Shown one piece after another: positions 34,853-44,570 of a DNA stretch of 64,000 nt. How positions within the stretch are numbered: the first letter of the stretch is position 1; each line of letters opens with the position of its first letter. The stretch lies in assembly GCA_025656675.1 (NCBI GenBank), contig JAHXHN010000002.1, positions 124,001-188,000 of the forward strand, in the 5' to 3' direction. Both the position numbers and the translations under genes were made by a program. Below the pieces are notes generated by a model. That model searched no databases and had not been told where the DNA came from. It saw only the letters and a program-made list of their open reading frames with translations. Source of the stretch: Candidatus Thiodiazotropha sp. (ex Codakia rugifera). Lineage in GTDB: Bacteria; Pseudomonadota; Gammaproteobacteria; Chromatiales; Chromatiaceae.

Positions 34853-36580
34853 TTAGGTCTTTGCAGGCGCCTTCTTGAACCAGTCCAGCCAGATACCGCT
34901 CAGTAACCAGGAGTAGCCATAGGTACCGACCAGGATCAATACAAAGCTCACAGCAATATCTGTTGTGCTGCCATTCAGTGAGAAGCCGGGTACATAGCCA
35001 AACAGGAAGGGTCCCAGGTAGAGAAATTTGGCGAATTTAAATGAAGTGAAAGCCGTCTTCCACATGTTCGCCTTGGCAATGGTGGCTCCGGCAAAGGCTG
35101 CGATACAGACCGGTGGTGTGATATTGGAGTCCTGCGACAGCCAGTAGACGATCATATGAGCGGCAATCGGATTAATACCCAGTTCCGTCAGGGCCGGTAC
35201 TGCAACCACGGCGGTAATCAGATAGGCTGCGGTTACCGGGACACCCATACCAAGAATCAGCGAGGCCAATGCGATCAGCAGGATGGTCAGCCACAGTTCG
35301 CCATCGGCCAATTCGATGACGATATCTGCGAAGGTGAGCACCAGGCCGCTGTAGGTGAGGACACCGATGATAATACCGATGACACCTACAGTGGCGCCGA
35401 TCTTCAAGCTCGATTCAGCACCGGCGCGGGATGCGTCCAGGAAGCCTTTCAGGTCGATGCGGGTCTCCTTGCGGAACCAGCTGACAACAATGCAGGTGAC
35501 AATGCCCAGGATGGCAGAGTAACCGGGTGAATAGCCTGCCAACATGAAGATGGTGATCATCACCAGTGGCAATACATAGAACCACTCTTTTTTAAAGATC
35601 TCTTTAGCACTTTCTTTGGATTTTTCACCCACGATATTGTAGCGCTTGGCCTCGTAGTGGACCATGACGAAAACACTGAAAAAATACATAAAGGCGGGAA
35701 AAATCGCCACCAGCATGATTTGGGAATAGGGCACACCGGTCAGTTCCGCCATGATGAAACCGCCTGCACCCATGATCGGGGGCATGAACATGCCGCCAAT
35801 AGAAGCTGCCGGTTCGATGCCACCAGCCACATGGGGTTTAAACCCGGCCTTTTTCATCATTGGAATGGTAAAGGCGCCGGTGGATACAGTATTGGCAATG
35901 GCGCTACCGGATATGGAGCCGAACAGTCCGCTGGCAATGACGGAGACCTTACCTGGGCCGCCGATCTTGTGGCCGACTGCAGCCAGTGGAAAATCGATGA
36001 AAAAGCGTTGTGCGCCACTCTTCTCCAGAAAGGCGCCGAATATTACAAACAGGATGATATAAGTAGCCAACACGTTGGCCATGATGCCGAATACACCATC
36101 ACTTTTATAAAAGATGCTGGTACACAGATCCGGGAATGTATCACCCGCGTGAGAAATGATCTCAGGTGCGTATTCTCCGAAAACCCCGTACAGAATCATG
36201 ATTGTACCGATGATAACGAACACGGTGCCGACTACCCGACGAGCCAGCTCGATACCGATCAGCACACCGACCATGGCGATCCATTTATCCAGTTCGGTCT
36301 CAGCACCGGCACGATAGTTGATCTCCTCGAAGTTAAGAATCCAGTAACCAATGGAGCCTATTGATGCGGCGATCAGTATGTAGTCCCATACTCGACCCCA
36401 GACAGTGGGTGTGCGATAGAGCATGAACACCAGAATGTAGGTGATGATAATGTAGATACCGCGATGGTACTGAGTTGCTGCGGGCTCAAATATGGAAGAA
36501 TAGGAGTAGAAGAGCACCAGGAACAGCGCCATGGCGTCGAACACAATCTGTTCGATTCGATGGAGTTTTTCGTAGAGCAT
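34853..36580 (-). CDS. TAXI-type TRAP transporter fused permease (DctQ-DctM fusion)
   Basis: A 575-residue inner-membrane protein with about 16 helices, consistent with fusion of the small DctQ-like and large DctM-like subunits. Typical large-subunit segments are ASGLFGSISGSAIANTVSTG, FKPHVAGGIEPAASIGGMFMPPIMGAG, MGVPVTAAYLITAVVAVPAL and LSQDSNITPPVCIAAFAGATIA. It uses the sodium or proton gradient to import an organic acid delivered by the TAXI binding protein encoded upstream. An intergenic hairpin separates the two genes. Confidence 0.94.
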   Translation of the reverse strand: MLYEKLHRIEQIVFDAMALFLVLFYSYSSIFEPAATQYHRGIYIIITYILVFMLYRTPTVWGRVWDYILIAASIGSIGYWILNFEEINYRAGAETELDKWIAMVGVLIGIELARRVVGTVFVIIGTIMILYGVFGEYAPEIISHAGDTFPDLCTSIFYKSDGVFGIMANVLATYIILFVIFGAFLEKSGAQRFFIDFPLAAVGHKIGGPGKVSVIASGLFGSISGSAIANTVSTGAFTIPMMKKAGFKPHVAGGIEPAASIGGMFMPPIMGAGGFIMAELTGVPYSQIMLVAIFPAFMYFFSVFVMVHYEAKRYNIVGEKSKESAKEIFKKEWFYVLPLVMITIFMLAGYSPGYSAILGIVTCIVVSWFRKETRIDLKGFLDASRAGAESSLKIGATVGVIGIIIGVLTYSGLVLTFADIVIELADGELWLTILLIALASLILGMGVPVTAAYLITAVVAVPALTELGINPIAAHMIVYWLSQDSNITPPVCIAAFAGATIAKANMWKTAFTSFKFAKFLYLGPFLFGYVPGFSLNGSTTDIAVSFVLILVGTYGYSWLLSGIWLDWFKKAPAKT

Positions 36581-36610
36581 CGTGATATCCGCTAGCTAAG
36601 ACAAAAGAAT

Positions 36611-36647
36611 GCCGAAAGACGACATCACAAGATGTCGCACTTCCGGC
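36611..36647 (-). terminator. Hairpin between TRAP binding-protein and permease genes
   Basis: An imperfect stem of about 16 pairs with ACAA loop (36627-36630), followed on the minus strand by a T-rich stretch. It lies between genes of one operon. It probably lowers permease expression relative to the abundant binding protein, or protects the upstream mRNA. Confidence 0.65.
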
Positions 36648-36660
36648 GTCTCTTTATTTT

Positions 36661-37632
36661 TTACAGTAAACCCTTTTCCTTCCAGAACTTCTCTGCACCA
36701 GGGTGCATCGGGGTCACGATACCATTCACACCTGTCTCTATGGCCATCTCCTTGAACGTCTTTTTCTGGGCGACCATGTGGGCCAGCCCCTCTTCCGTGT
36801 AGATCATGGAGAGTAGGTTGTAGACATCATCAGCGGACACCTTGGAATTAGCCACCCAAAGGGCGGAATCCTGGAAAGAGGGGGATTCCTCTTCAACACC
36901 CTTGTAGGTGCCAGCAGGAATCGCCAGCTTTGTGAAGTAGGGGTATTGCTCAAAGAAACCACTCTCTTCCGCGTCCTTACCAACATTCACCAGCTCGATA
37001 TCGTTGGTCTGGGCAGCCATGATGACCGCACCGCTGGGGAAGGCAGTGAAGAGCCAGAAGGCATCGAGTTGGTTATTACCGAATGCTGCGGCGGCGTCGT
37101 TGTAGCCCATGGCATTGCGTTCCACGCTATCCCATACGCCCATGTGGCTGAAGAACAGTTCGCAGTTGGCGAATGCGCCGGAACCGGCATTGCCCACGCC
37201 GACCTTTTTACCTTTCAGGTCCTTCACACTCTTGATGCCGGAGCCCTTTTTGGTAACCAGTTGGGCCGGGGCGCCATACAAGTATGCGACAGCGAGAACG
37301 TCTTCATACTTCTTGGTGTCATTCTTCAGCTTACCTTCGCGCCCGAGAAAGACATGGCCGGAATAGACCACACCGAAATCGGCGCGACCCTTGTTAACCT
37401 TACGCAGATTCTCAACCGATCCTGCGGAAGATTGGGCTTTTAATTTGAAATCCTTGGATGCTTTAACCGGTCCGAAGACCTGTACTGCATTGGCGACTAC
37501 TTGAAATGTCCCGCCAGCTGGACCACCGCTGAACACCAGGCGCTTGGCAGCATTGGCTGCACCGGGAAGAGCCAGTAGCAGGGTTAAGGCGGCAACGCTG
37601 CCGGCCAGAATCGATCTACGTTTGATCAACAT
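36661..37632 (-). CDS. TAXI-family TRAP solute-binding protein
   Basis: A 323-residue periplasmic binding protein. The ATG at 37632 has GGAGG about 8 bp upstream and opens a standard signal peptide (MLIKRRSILAGSVAALTLLL), so it is preferred over the longer frame. The mature chain begins RLVFSGGPAGGTFQVVANAV, the TAXI pattern, and contains GKKVGVGNAGSGAFANCEL and YNDAAAAFGNNQLDAFWLFTA. It captures a substrate for the downstream permease; TAXI proteins bind glutamate or other carboxylates, but the ligand is not readable here. First gene of the operon. Confidence 0.93.
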   Translation of the reverse strand: MLIKRRSILAGSVAALTLLLALPGAANAAKRLVFSGGPAGGTFQVVANAVQVFGPVKASKDFKLKAQSSAGSVENLRKVNKGRADFGVVYSGHVFLGREGKLKNDTKKYEDVLAVAYLYGAPAQLVTKKGSGIKSVKDLKGKKVGVGNAGSGAFANCELFFSHMGVWDSVERNAMGYNDAAAAFGNNQLDAFWLFTAFPSGAVIMAAQTNDIELVNVGKDAEESGFFEQYPYFTKLAIPAGTYKGVEEESPSFQDSALWVANSKVSADDVYNLLSMIYTEEGLAHMVAQKKTFKEMAIETGVNGIVTPMHPGAEKFWKEKGLL

Positions 37633-38224
37633 CGAATAACCTCCGGGTTGGATGATTTTTTGTGGTTGTGAAAAAACAGCCGATACTTCGTTCAGCTGCG
37701 TTAGAGAAGCAGTGTGTTGAGCGGTGGGTCCCGCAAGCGGGGGGCAGCCCATACCTAACTGTCCAGACATGCGATCTGTTGGCGTATGACAAAATGCCCA
37801 GGGTCATGTCAGTGCCATAGTTGTCTTGATGTGCCATTTTCGTTCTTATATTGGCATGCCAGCCGTAGCGTGAGGGCCGAAAACCCACGCCAATTTGTCC
37901 CCTAAACATAGACGAATATTGTGCTCTTTGCCAGTGAGTCGTTCCTCATCGGCCCATATTGTCCGAATTATATCCAATAGAAACAGTTGGTTAATAGGGT
38001 GCTCAGGTTTTCTTTGTCACGGTTCGCAGCACTTGTCAGCCCTATCGGTTGATTCATCTACTTAAGCGTTTGCATTGAAACTATTGATGGTGTGCTTAGT
38101 CGGCGTATTGAATTTGCGTTGTAAGTCATTGCTTAACCACAATCAGGCTATGGCATTAAACTGTTTCAAAAAGGGAAATTTTCAGAGTGGTCGGGTCTAA
38201 GTTTGTAATGCTCAACCGTCAAGA
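37633..38224. other. Intergenic region between TAXI-TRAP operon and pentapeptide gene
   Basis: About 590 bp between divergent genes. A plus-strand start and a minus-strand promoter must be here, but I could not assign -35/-10 boxes with confidence. No palindrome, RNA fold or convincing small gene was seen. Confidence 0.45.
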
Positions 38225-38731
38225 ATGATTGCTATGTGTAATAGTCGATGGATACTGGCCAGCCTTTTACTGATCTCAGTATCTCCTCTGGTTGCCTGGG
38301 ATAAAATAGATCTCGAACACTTTCTTGTGACAGGTGAATGTAATGGTTGTGACCTGGAAGGCGCTGATTTAAGTAAGGCGCAACTCAACGGAGCGAAGCT
38401 GCGTTGGGCTAAGATGAAAGGGAGTGATCTGCAAGGGACCGATTTACAGCGTGCAGATCTAACCGGTGCAGACCTTCAACAGTCCAATATGTCAGGGACT
38501 CATCTTGATGGTGCGATCATGCAAGGTGTGAAGCTTCACGGTGTGGATCTCAGCGAAACCAGCTTGATGGGGGTCGATTTACGTTGGGCGGATATCACCC
38601 ATTTAGACGTGGATGTTGCCCTGGAGTCGATTGATCTTATCGGTGTGCTGCTGGAAGGTGCACGTTTTGATCATGGGGTAAGGTGTGGACCGTTTCCAGC
38701 GAAGGGTGGGTTTGGCTGCGCTTCCCGCTGA
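38225..38731 (+). CDS. Secreted pentapeptide-repeat protein
   Basis: A 168-residue protein with a signal peptide (MCNSRWILASLLLISVSPLVA; the ATG at 38234 may be the true start). It then has about 17 tandem A(D/N)LxX pentapeptides, for example LEGADLSKAQLNGAKLRWAKM and LQGTDLQRADLTGADLQQSNM. These form a right-handed quadrilateral beta-helix. It ends with a Cys-containing tail (RCGPFPAKGGFGCASR) and has an N-terminal CNGC pair. The role is unknown; export to the periplasm separates it from the gyrase-protecting Qnr/MfpA type. Confidence 0.88.
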   Translation: MIAMCNSRWILASLLLISVSPLVAWDKIDLEHFLVTGECNGCDLEGADLSKAQLNGAKLRWAKMKGSDLQGTDLQRADLTGADLQQSNMSGTHLDGAIMQGVKLHGVDLSETSLMGVDLRWADITHLDVDVALESIDLIGVLLEGARFDHGVRCGPFPAKGGFGCASR

Positions 38732-38795
38732 TTAGCAGTAACCGGACGATTGAAGGCCCGCTGGTTAGGGGCGAGTACTCAGTCTGGATAAATGA

Positions 38796-39029
38796 TTATC
38801 GATCGATCTTTAGATTAGGCAGGTCTGTATTGCCGATGACATGCAGAACGATGCCTACACCCACGAAAAACACCACACTGGCCATCAGGCTGGCAGTAAT
38901 GGGGTCATTTGCGCCCTCTCCAAAAAAGAAGGCGGCAACGCCACAGGCAATAGCGGCCAGATAACTGATGACGGCTATTGCAATCAGTACTTTTTGAATG
39001 GGTCTGCGTTTGTACAATTGAATGTCCAC
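38796..39029 (-). CDS. Small two-helix membrane protein
   Basis: A 77-residue protein with a basic N-terminus (MDIQLYKRRPIQK) and two hydrophobic helices (VLIAIAVISYLAAIACGVAAF and ASLMASVVFFVGVGIVLHVI) separated by a short acidic loop. The codon pattern and clean helices look genuine. I do not know the family. It sits between the pentapeptide gene and metE on the minus strand, 89 bp after metE's end, and may be read through from it. Confidence 0.7.
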   Translation of the reverse strand: MDIQLYKRRPIQKVLIAIAVISYLAAIACGVAAFFFGEGANDPITASLMASVVFFVGVGIVLHVIGNTDLPNLKIDR

Positions 39030-39117
39030 TGTTTGCGAGGGGAGGAGTATATCCTGTTACGCAGTTGCATCCTACAGAAATCGATGCATTTCGGTCTGCA
39101 CATGCCCTATTATCCGA

Positions 39118-41427
39118 TTAACAAGGGGTAGAGCCTTTTATTGCGGCATTACTGAAGTAGCATTCACGCAGGTATCGGGCTGCCTGTTGCATATTTTCAA
39201 GCGCTGGAATGACTTCTTGCCATTGACGGGTTTTGAGTCCGCAGTCGGGATTTAACCACAGACGTTCAGGGGGAATGTGCTTCAGTGCCTGCTGTATCAA
39301 AGCCAATATGCTATCTGTGCCGGGTATATTTGGCGTATGGATGTCATAGACACCTGGACCGATCTGGTTGGGATACTCAAATGCTTTAAATGCATCGAGT
39401 AGTTCCATATTCGATCGGGATGTCTCGATGGTAATCACATCGGCATCCATCGAAGCAATCGCCTCGATAATATCGTTGAATGCCGAGTAGCACATGTGAG
39501 TGTGGATCTGGGTGGAATCCTGTACACCATTAGCGGCTAACCTGAAAGCTTGTACGGCCCAGTCGAGATAGGTTTGCCATTCGCTTGGTCGCAGCGGCAA
39601 GCCTTCTCTTAATGCGGCCTCATCGATTTGAATAATATGAATCCCAGCCTCTTCCAGGGCCAGTACCTCGTCACGCAGGGCCAGAGCCATTTGTAAGCAG
39701 GTATGGGCGTAAGGCTGGTCGTCACGCACAAAGGACCAGTTGAGCATGGTGACAGGTCCGGTCAGCATGCCTTTTACCGGTTTGTCCGTAAGGGACTGGG
39801 CATACCCAATCCAGTCAAGGGTCATGTGCTTGGTGCGTTTGATATCACCGAAAACAATGGGAGGCTTTACGCAACGGGAACCATATGATTGAACCCAGCC
39901 AAAGCGTGTGAAAGTGAAACCATCAAGCTGCTCACCGAAGTATTCGACCATGTCGTTGCGTTCTGCCTCACCGTGTACAAGCACATCCAGGCCGATTTTT
40001 TCCTGCTGCCTGATGCAGTAGACAATCTCCTGCTGCATCGTTGAATCATATTCAGCCGATGTGATCTTTCCGTTTCGGTAGTCGTGACGACACTGCCTGA
40101 TGATGTTGGTCTGAGGGAAAGAGCCAATGGTGGTCGTTGGAAACAGTGGTAACTGAAATCGATCAGTTTGAAGTTGACTGCGAATCGGGTAGGTGCTTTT
40201 ACGTTGGGCCATGGAGGCAGTGATTTCGTTCAATCGTTTGTGAACGTCGGGTTTATGTACCCGCTGGGATTGCTTTCGTCCGAGGATAGTACGGGCATTC
40301 TCATCCAGCGTGGTCGCTACCGCTTTACGACCATGATTGAGTGCGGTGGCGATTGTACTCAGCTCAACCAGTTTCTGATTGGCAAAACTGAGCCAGGATC
40401 GAATTTCAGGGTCGAGTTGATCTTCATTTTCCAAATCTATGGGAACGTGTAGAAGCGAACAGGAGGGTGCAAGCCATAAGCGGTCGTCAAGGCGGTAGTG
40501 GATGGGTTCTAACCAATCCAGCAACGCATTCAGATCACTCTTCCAGATATTCCGGCCATCGATGATGCCAAGAGAGAGGATCTTGTGTTTCGGTAACCAA
40601 TCGATAATCTGATTGACCTCTTCTCTGCTTTGACTGGTGTCGATATGCAGACCCGCTACAGGTAGCTCACAAGCCAGTTGCAGGTTTTCGCGTAGCTGCC
40701 CGAAATAACTGGTCAGTAGCAGCTTAAGCGGATTGCCTTGTAACTGGTAGTAACTTGTGCGTAAGGCATGCTGCCATGCCGGTGAGAGTTCAGCTGCCAG
40801 GATCGGCTCGTCAATTTGTACCCATTCAATGCCCTTGTCGGCAAGTGCTGTCAGTAATTCTCCATAGACGGGAAGTAGTCTTTGCAAAAGGTCGATTTTT
40901 TCACTGTCATCCTTGCTTTTACCTAACCAGAGATAGGTAACGGGACCGAGAATGACAGGCTTGATGCTGTTGCTACTTGCCTTAGCTTCTTCGATCTGGG
41001 AGAGCAAAGGACCGGGATGTAATTCAAACTGTGTCGCCTGGTGAAATTCCGGAACAATATAGTGATAGTTGGTATTGAACCACTTGGTCATCTCTGCTGC
41101 TATTGCTGGTGGCGTAGCATCGGTGGAGCGACCGCGGGCAACCCGAAAGTAGTTATCCAGGGGGGTGATCCCTACACTTTGAGTGAAGCGGGGAGGGATA
41201 TTGCCCAGTAGAAAACTGGTATCCAGAACGTGATCATAGAGTGAGAAATCCGCCACGGTCAGCCAGTCCAGCTGGCTTTGACGTTGCAGGTTCTCCAGGC
41301 GAAGTCGTTGTGCAGTCGACTGTAACGCGCTTTGATCGATATCACCCTGCCAATAGGCCTCAAGAGCGAATTTCAGTTGCCGTTTGCTTCCGATGCGGGG
41401 GAAGCCCAGATTGTGTGTTGTGACCAT
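39118..41427 (-). CDS. metE: Cobalamin-independent methionine synthase MetE
   Basis: A 769-residue enzyme that transfers a methyl group from methyltetrahydrofolate-triglutamate to homocysteine. Full length, with both TIM-barrel halves. The N-terminal start [20 protein letters not shown] and the zinc-binding residues of the C-terminal half are all present: His in [15 protein letters not shown], Cys in [13 protein letters not shown] and Cys in [11 protein letters not shown]. It is divergent from metR, the usual arrangement. MetR with homocysteine as coactivator probably controls it; no cobalamin riboswitch is visible in the 105 bp between the genes. Confidence 0.97.
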   Translation of the reverse strand: MVTTHNLGFPRIGSKRQLKFALEAYWQGDIDQSALQSTAQRLRLENLQRQSQLDWLTVADFSLYDHVLDTSFLLGNIPPRFTQSVGITPLDNYFRVARGRSTDATPPAIAAEMTKWFNTNYHYIVPEFHQATQFELHPGPLLSQIEEAKASSNSIKPVILGPVTYLWLGKSKDDSEKIDLLQRLLPVYGELLTALADKGIEWVQIDEPILAAELSPAWQHALRTSYYQLQGNPLKLLLTSYFGQLRENLQLACELPVAGLHIDTSQSREEVNQIIDWLPKHKILSLGIIDGRNIWKSDLNALLDWLEPIHYRLDDRLWLAPSCSLLHVPIDLENEDQLDPEIRSWLSFANQKLVELSTIATALNHGRKAVATTLDENARTILGRKQSQRVHKPDVHKRLNEITASMAQRKSTYPIRSQLQTDRFQLPLFPTTTIGSFPQTNIIRQCRHDYRNGKITSAEYDSTMQQEIVYCIRQQEKIGLDVLVHGEAERNDMVEYFGEQLDGFTFTRFGWVQSYGSRCVKPPIVFGDIKRTKHMTLDWIGYAQSLTDKPVKGMLTGPVTMLNWSFVRDDQPYAHTCLQMALALRDEVLALEEAGIHIIQIDEAALREGLPLRPSEWQTYLDWAVQAFRLAANGVQDSTQIHTHMCYSAFNDIIEAIASMDADVITIETSRSNMELLDAFKAFEYPNQIGPGVYDIHTPNIPGTDSILALIQQALKHIPPERLWLNPDCGLKTRQWQEVIPALENMQQAARYLRECYFSNAAIKGSTPC

Positions 41428-41532
41428 GATTCCTGTCGTGTTGATCGTTATTCAATTGGAAAGGGATTGTATTCAGCTAAACTATGAAAATATAATGATC
41501 ATTTTCCTGTAAACAATGAAATTCATACATAG
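41428..41532. promoter_or_regulatory. metE-metR divergent promoter region
   Basis: About 105 bp of AT-rich DNA. It holds a dyad GAAAAT-N9-ATTTTC (41486-41506) and a short palindrome ATGAAATTCAT (41516-41526). MetR sites have the form TGAA-N5-TTCA; neither matches that spacing exactly, so the operator is placed only approximately. Confidence 0.4.
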
Positions 41533-42453
41533 ATGATTGAGCTGACGCACCTTAAGGTTGTCGCTGCACTTCAGCGTCATGGAACGCTTACGGAAGCCGC
41601 TAACGCGCTCTGTCTAAGCCAGTCCGCACTGTCGCATCAGATACGTTATTTAGAGAAAAAACTGGGTGTGGCGATCTGGGAGAAGGAGGGACGCAGACTT
41701 AGATTGACACGTGCAGGGGGTCTTATGCTGAACTCGGCAGAAAAGATCCTGCCATTGTTGGAGCAGACTGAGCAGACCCTCAAGGCTTTTGCAGAGGGAA
41801 AGCAGGGCATTTTGCGCATTGGGGTGGAGTGCTATCCCTGCTATGAATGGTTAACGGGTGTCATTTCCGATTATTTGCAATCGGCGCCGGATGTCGATGT
41901 GGATATCTTTCACCAGTTTCAGTTTTCCGGGATTGAAGGGTTATTGAATCGACATATCGATATGCTGATTACGCCGGACAGGGGAGAATATGCCGAACTG
42001 CTCTTTGATCTACTGTTCGAGTATGAGCTGGTATTGCTTGTGGCAGAGTCTCACCCTTTGGCGAGTGCCAAATGGGTCAAGCCAAGCCATTTGGCACATG
42101 AGCGATTGATCACTTTTCCCGTTGCAGCGGAACGTCTTGATATATTGACCCAGTTCCTCTGGCCGGCAGCTGTCAGGCCGGATAATCTCAAACAGATCGA
42201 ATCGATTGAGATCATGTTGCGGTTGGTAGCCTTTGGTCGCGGCGTTTGTGCCTTACCAGGCTGGTTGGCTGCTAAAGTATCCCGACAGCTGCCCATAAAA
42301 TCCGTGCATCTGGGCAGACAGGGCATTCACAGGAAACTGTATGCCGCCTTTCGTTGCGAAGATGCTGGAATTAACTACCTACAGGCATTTGTCAAGTTGA
42401 GTAAACAGTTTTCACTGACGGGTGATTTGAAACATCTGGTAACAAGGCGATGA
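41533..42453 (+). CDS. metR: LysR-family regulator of methionine synthesis MetR
   Basis: A 306-residue LysR-type activator. The N-terminal helix-turn-helix reads LKVVAALQRHGTLTEAANAL and SQSALSHQIRYLEKKLG, and the C-terminal effector domain binds homocysteine in MetR. Divergence from metE and the overall sequence (FAEGKQGILRIGVECYPCYEWL, the ECYPCYEW segment being typical of MetR) support the name. The stop overlaps the hemerythrin start (ATGA). Confidence 0.92.
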   Translation: MIELTHLKVVAALQRHGTLTEAANALCLSQSALSHQIRYLEKKLGVAIWEKEGRRLRLTRAGGLMLNSAEKILPLLEQTEQTLKAFAEGKQGILRIGVECYPCYEWLTGVISDYLQSAPDVDVDIFHQFQFSGIEGLLNRHIDMLITPDRGEYAELLFDLLFEYELVLLVAESHPLASAKWVKPSHLAHERLITFPVAAERLDILTQFLWPAAVRPDNLKQIESIEIMLRLVAFGRGVCALPGWLAAKVSRQLPIKSVHLGRQGIHRKLYAAFRCEDAGINYLQAFVKLSKQFSLTGDLKHLVTRR

Positions 42454-42872
42454 GAAAATTTCTTCAGTGGCGAGATGATTGGTATCTTGGTATCGAAGAG
42501 ATTGATCAGCAACATCTGGTTTTAGTGGATTTGGTCAATAGGATTGCACAATTACTGGAAGATTCAGAGCAACCCTCTGGAAGCGATGAAACGGCTATGG
42601 CGTTATTGCTTCTGCTTCAGGACGAAACCAGATGCCATTTCAAGGATGAAGAGGCTTTTATGCGCATCCATAATTACCCTGATCAGACGAGTCATCATCG
42701 TGAACATGCACTGCTGCAGGCTGAACTCAGGGATCTTATAAGAGAAGTTGAAGAAAAAGAGAGATTGCTTGATTTAGATACTCTGATTTCACTCAAGCAC
42801 TGGCTGATCAATCATGTGATCGACAGCGATTTGGAAATAGCGCGCCATCTAAAAAAGCGGGGTACGCTTTGA
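42450..42872 (+). CDS. Bacteriohemerythrin
   Basis: A 140-residue protein with the di-iron O2-binding four-helix pattern: IDQQHLVLVDLVN near residue 20, CHFKDEEAFM (His-xxx-Glu) near 69, HHREHALL (His-xxx-His) near 83 and HWLINHVIDSDLEI (His-xxxx-Asp) near 120. All seven iron ligands can be placed. Bacteriohemerythrins bind oxygen for storage, sensing or supply to oxidases. It overlaps metR by four bases and is followed by sdaA, whose oxygen-labile iron-sulfur cluster makes an oxygen-handling partner interesting. Confidence 0.93.
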   Translation: MRKFLQWRDDWYLGIEEIDQQHLVLVDLVNRIAQLLEDSEQPSGSDETAMALLLLLQDETRCHFKDEEAFMRIHNYPDQTSHHREHALLQAELRDLIREVEEKERLLDLDTLISLKHWLINHVIDSDLEIARHLKKRGTL

Positions 42873-42995
42873 TAAGGCTATCTCTGCTTGTAGTCTGAAC
42901 TCGCGGCTTCAAGTTAAAATTAAAAGGATGTGACACCGACATCTGCTATATTGAAAACCTCATTGCCAGTCAGGGCAGGAGAGGAGGTATCCGTC

Positions 42996-44372
42996 ATGGC
43001 CGTCAGCGTCTTCGATCTCTTCAAGATAGGCATTGGGCCATCCAGTTCCCATACAGTGGGCCCCATGTTGGCGGCGAAGCGGTTTGTCGAGCTGTTGTCA
43101 CACACTGACCGGCTGACCCGCACGGTAAGATTGCGTATAGATCTATTCGGCTCACTGGGTGCAACAGGCAAGGGTCATGGAACTGACAAGGCCCTAATCC
43201 TTGGTCTAATGGGTGACGAGCCTGCAAGTGTTGCGGTTGAGACAATTTCCCAGCGTATTGAGAAAATCCACGATGAGAGGGAGGTATTATTGTATGGCGG
43301 TGTGCGAGTACCTTTCGATCCACAGGAGGACCTGTTCTTTCATCGGGACAGGCAACTGAGTTTTCATGCTAATGGATTGGAGTTCAATGCCTATGATGCG
43401 GCAGGTCATTCCCTGCTGAAGCGTCATTATTACTCAGTGGGAGGGGGATTTGTTGTAGCAGAGAATGCACAGGGAGAAGTGTTACTAGTGGAGGATAAAA
43501 CCACACTGAAATTCCCTTTTCACAGTGGTAATGAGCTGTTGACCGCCTGTGATGAGCATGGTTTATCCATTAGCCAATTGATGCTTGAGAATGAAAAGGC
43601 TTGGCGGAATGAGCAGACGATCCGCAAGCAGTTGCTGGCGATCTGGCAGGCCATGCAGCAGTGTGTTGAGCATGGATGTATCACCGAGGGTGTCCTGCCT
43701 GGTGGATTGAAGGTTAAGCGACGTGCCCCTCGCCTGTATCGCCAACTCAGTAATGATGCTGAACTCAACCAAGTGCCTTTGGGTACGATGGATTGGATCA
43801 ATCTGTATGCCTTGGCGGTGAATGAGGAGAATGCTGCAGGAGGCAGGGTGGTGACCGCGCCCACCAATGGTGCTGCTGGGGTTATACCGGCAGTACTGCA
43901 CTACTATTGGCGGTTTTCACCCGGAGCAAGTGAGGATGGCGTGGTACGTTTCCTGTTATGTGCCGGAGCGATTGGCATGTTGTACAAAGAGAATGCCTCA
44001 ATATCCGGTGCGGAAGTCGGGTGTCAGGGGGAGGTCGGAGCAGCATGCTCCATGGCGGCAGGTGCATTGACTGAGGTACTGGGAGGAACGGCGCAGCAGG
44101 TTGAGAATGCAGCTGAAATCGGTATGGAACATAATCTGGGGCTGACCTGCGATCCGGTTGGTGGTTTAGTGCAGGTGCCGTGTATCGAGCGAAATGCCAT
44201 GGGGGCAGTCAAGGCGATCAATGCTTCGAGAATGGCGCTTCGGGGAGATGGCTCTCATTTTGTCTCACTGGACAAAGTGATAAAAACCATGCGCGATACA
44301 GGGGCTGATATGAAGACCAAGTACAAAGAGACTTCCAGGGGTGGATTAGCCGTTAATTTAGTTGAATGTTGA
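42996..44372 (+). CDS. sdaA: L-serine ammonia-lyase (iron-sulfur type)
   Basis: A 458-residue enzyme converting L-serine to pyruvate and ammonia. I use the ATG at 42996 with AGGAGGT eight bases upstream; the frame to 42930 reads through that site. The N-terminal beta domain begins [22 protein letters not shown], and the catalytic domain has [20 protein letters not shown]. The 4Fe-4S cysteines are in [19 protein letters not shown] and [18 protein letters not shown]. The cluster lacks a fourth Cys ligand and acts as a Lewis acid, as in aconitase. Confidence 0.96.
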   Translation: MAVSVFDLFKIGIGPSSSHTVGPMLAAKRFVELLSHTDRLTRTVRLRIDLFGSLGATGKGHGTDKALILGLMGDEPASVAVETISQRIEKIHDEREVLLYGGVRVPFDPQEDLFFHRDRQLSFHANGLEFNAYDAAGHSLLKRHYYSVGGGFVVAENAQGEVLLVEDKTTLKFPFHSGNELLTACDEHGLSISQLMLENEKAWRNEQTIRKQLLAIWQAMQQCVEHGCITEGVLPGGLKVKRRAPRLYRQLSNDAELNQVPLGTMDWINLYALAVNEENAAGGRVVTAPTNGAAGVIPAVLHYYWRFSPGASEDGVVRFLLCAGAIGMLYKENASISGAEVGCQGEVGAACSMAAGALTEVLGGTAQQVENAAEIGMEHNLGLTCDPVGGLVQVPCIERNAMGAVKAINASRMALRGDGSHFVSLDKVIKTMRDTGADMKTKYKETSRGGLAVNLVEC

Positions 44373-44570
44373 TCTAAACCCCTTGTTCTGCCCGATATTG
44401 GGAATCCATATTGCCATTAATTCCTATAATATTCGGGGTGGCTAATATAGCGTGCTATCATTAACTATTGAAATATTGGAATAATCGCAAACTCAGTATC
44501 CGACTTACTTGAAAGGAGGCTATCTAGAGAGAGGGAATCGATAGCGGATTCGAGATGGCTGGGGTATTAA

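Noticed and set aside
35657-36364. 235-codon plus-strand frame opposite the TRAP permease
   Set aside because: Composition (His/Asp/Gly-rich) is the antisense image of membrane helices; no ribosome-binding site.
36946-37443. 165-codon plus-strand frame opposite the TAXI binding protein
   Set aside because: Antisense to a well-supported gene, with no domain or start signal.
41428-41532. Cobalamin riboswitch before metE
   Set aside because: The 105-bp metE-metR gap is too short and lacks the B12-box; metR regulation explains control.
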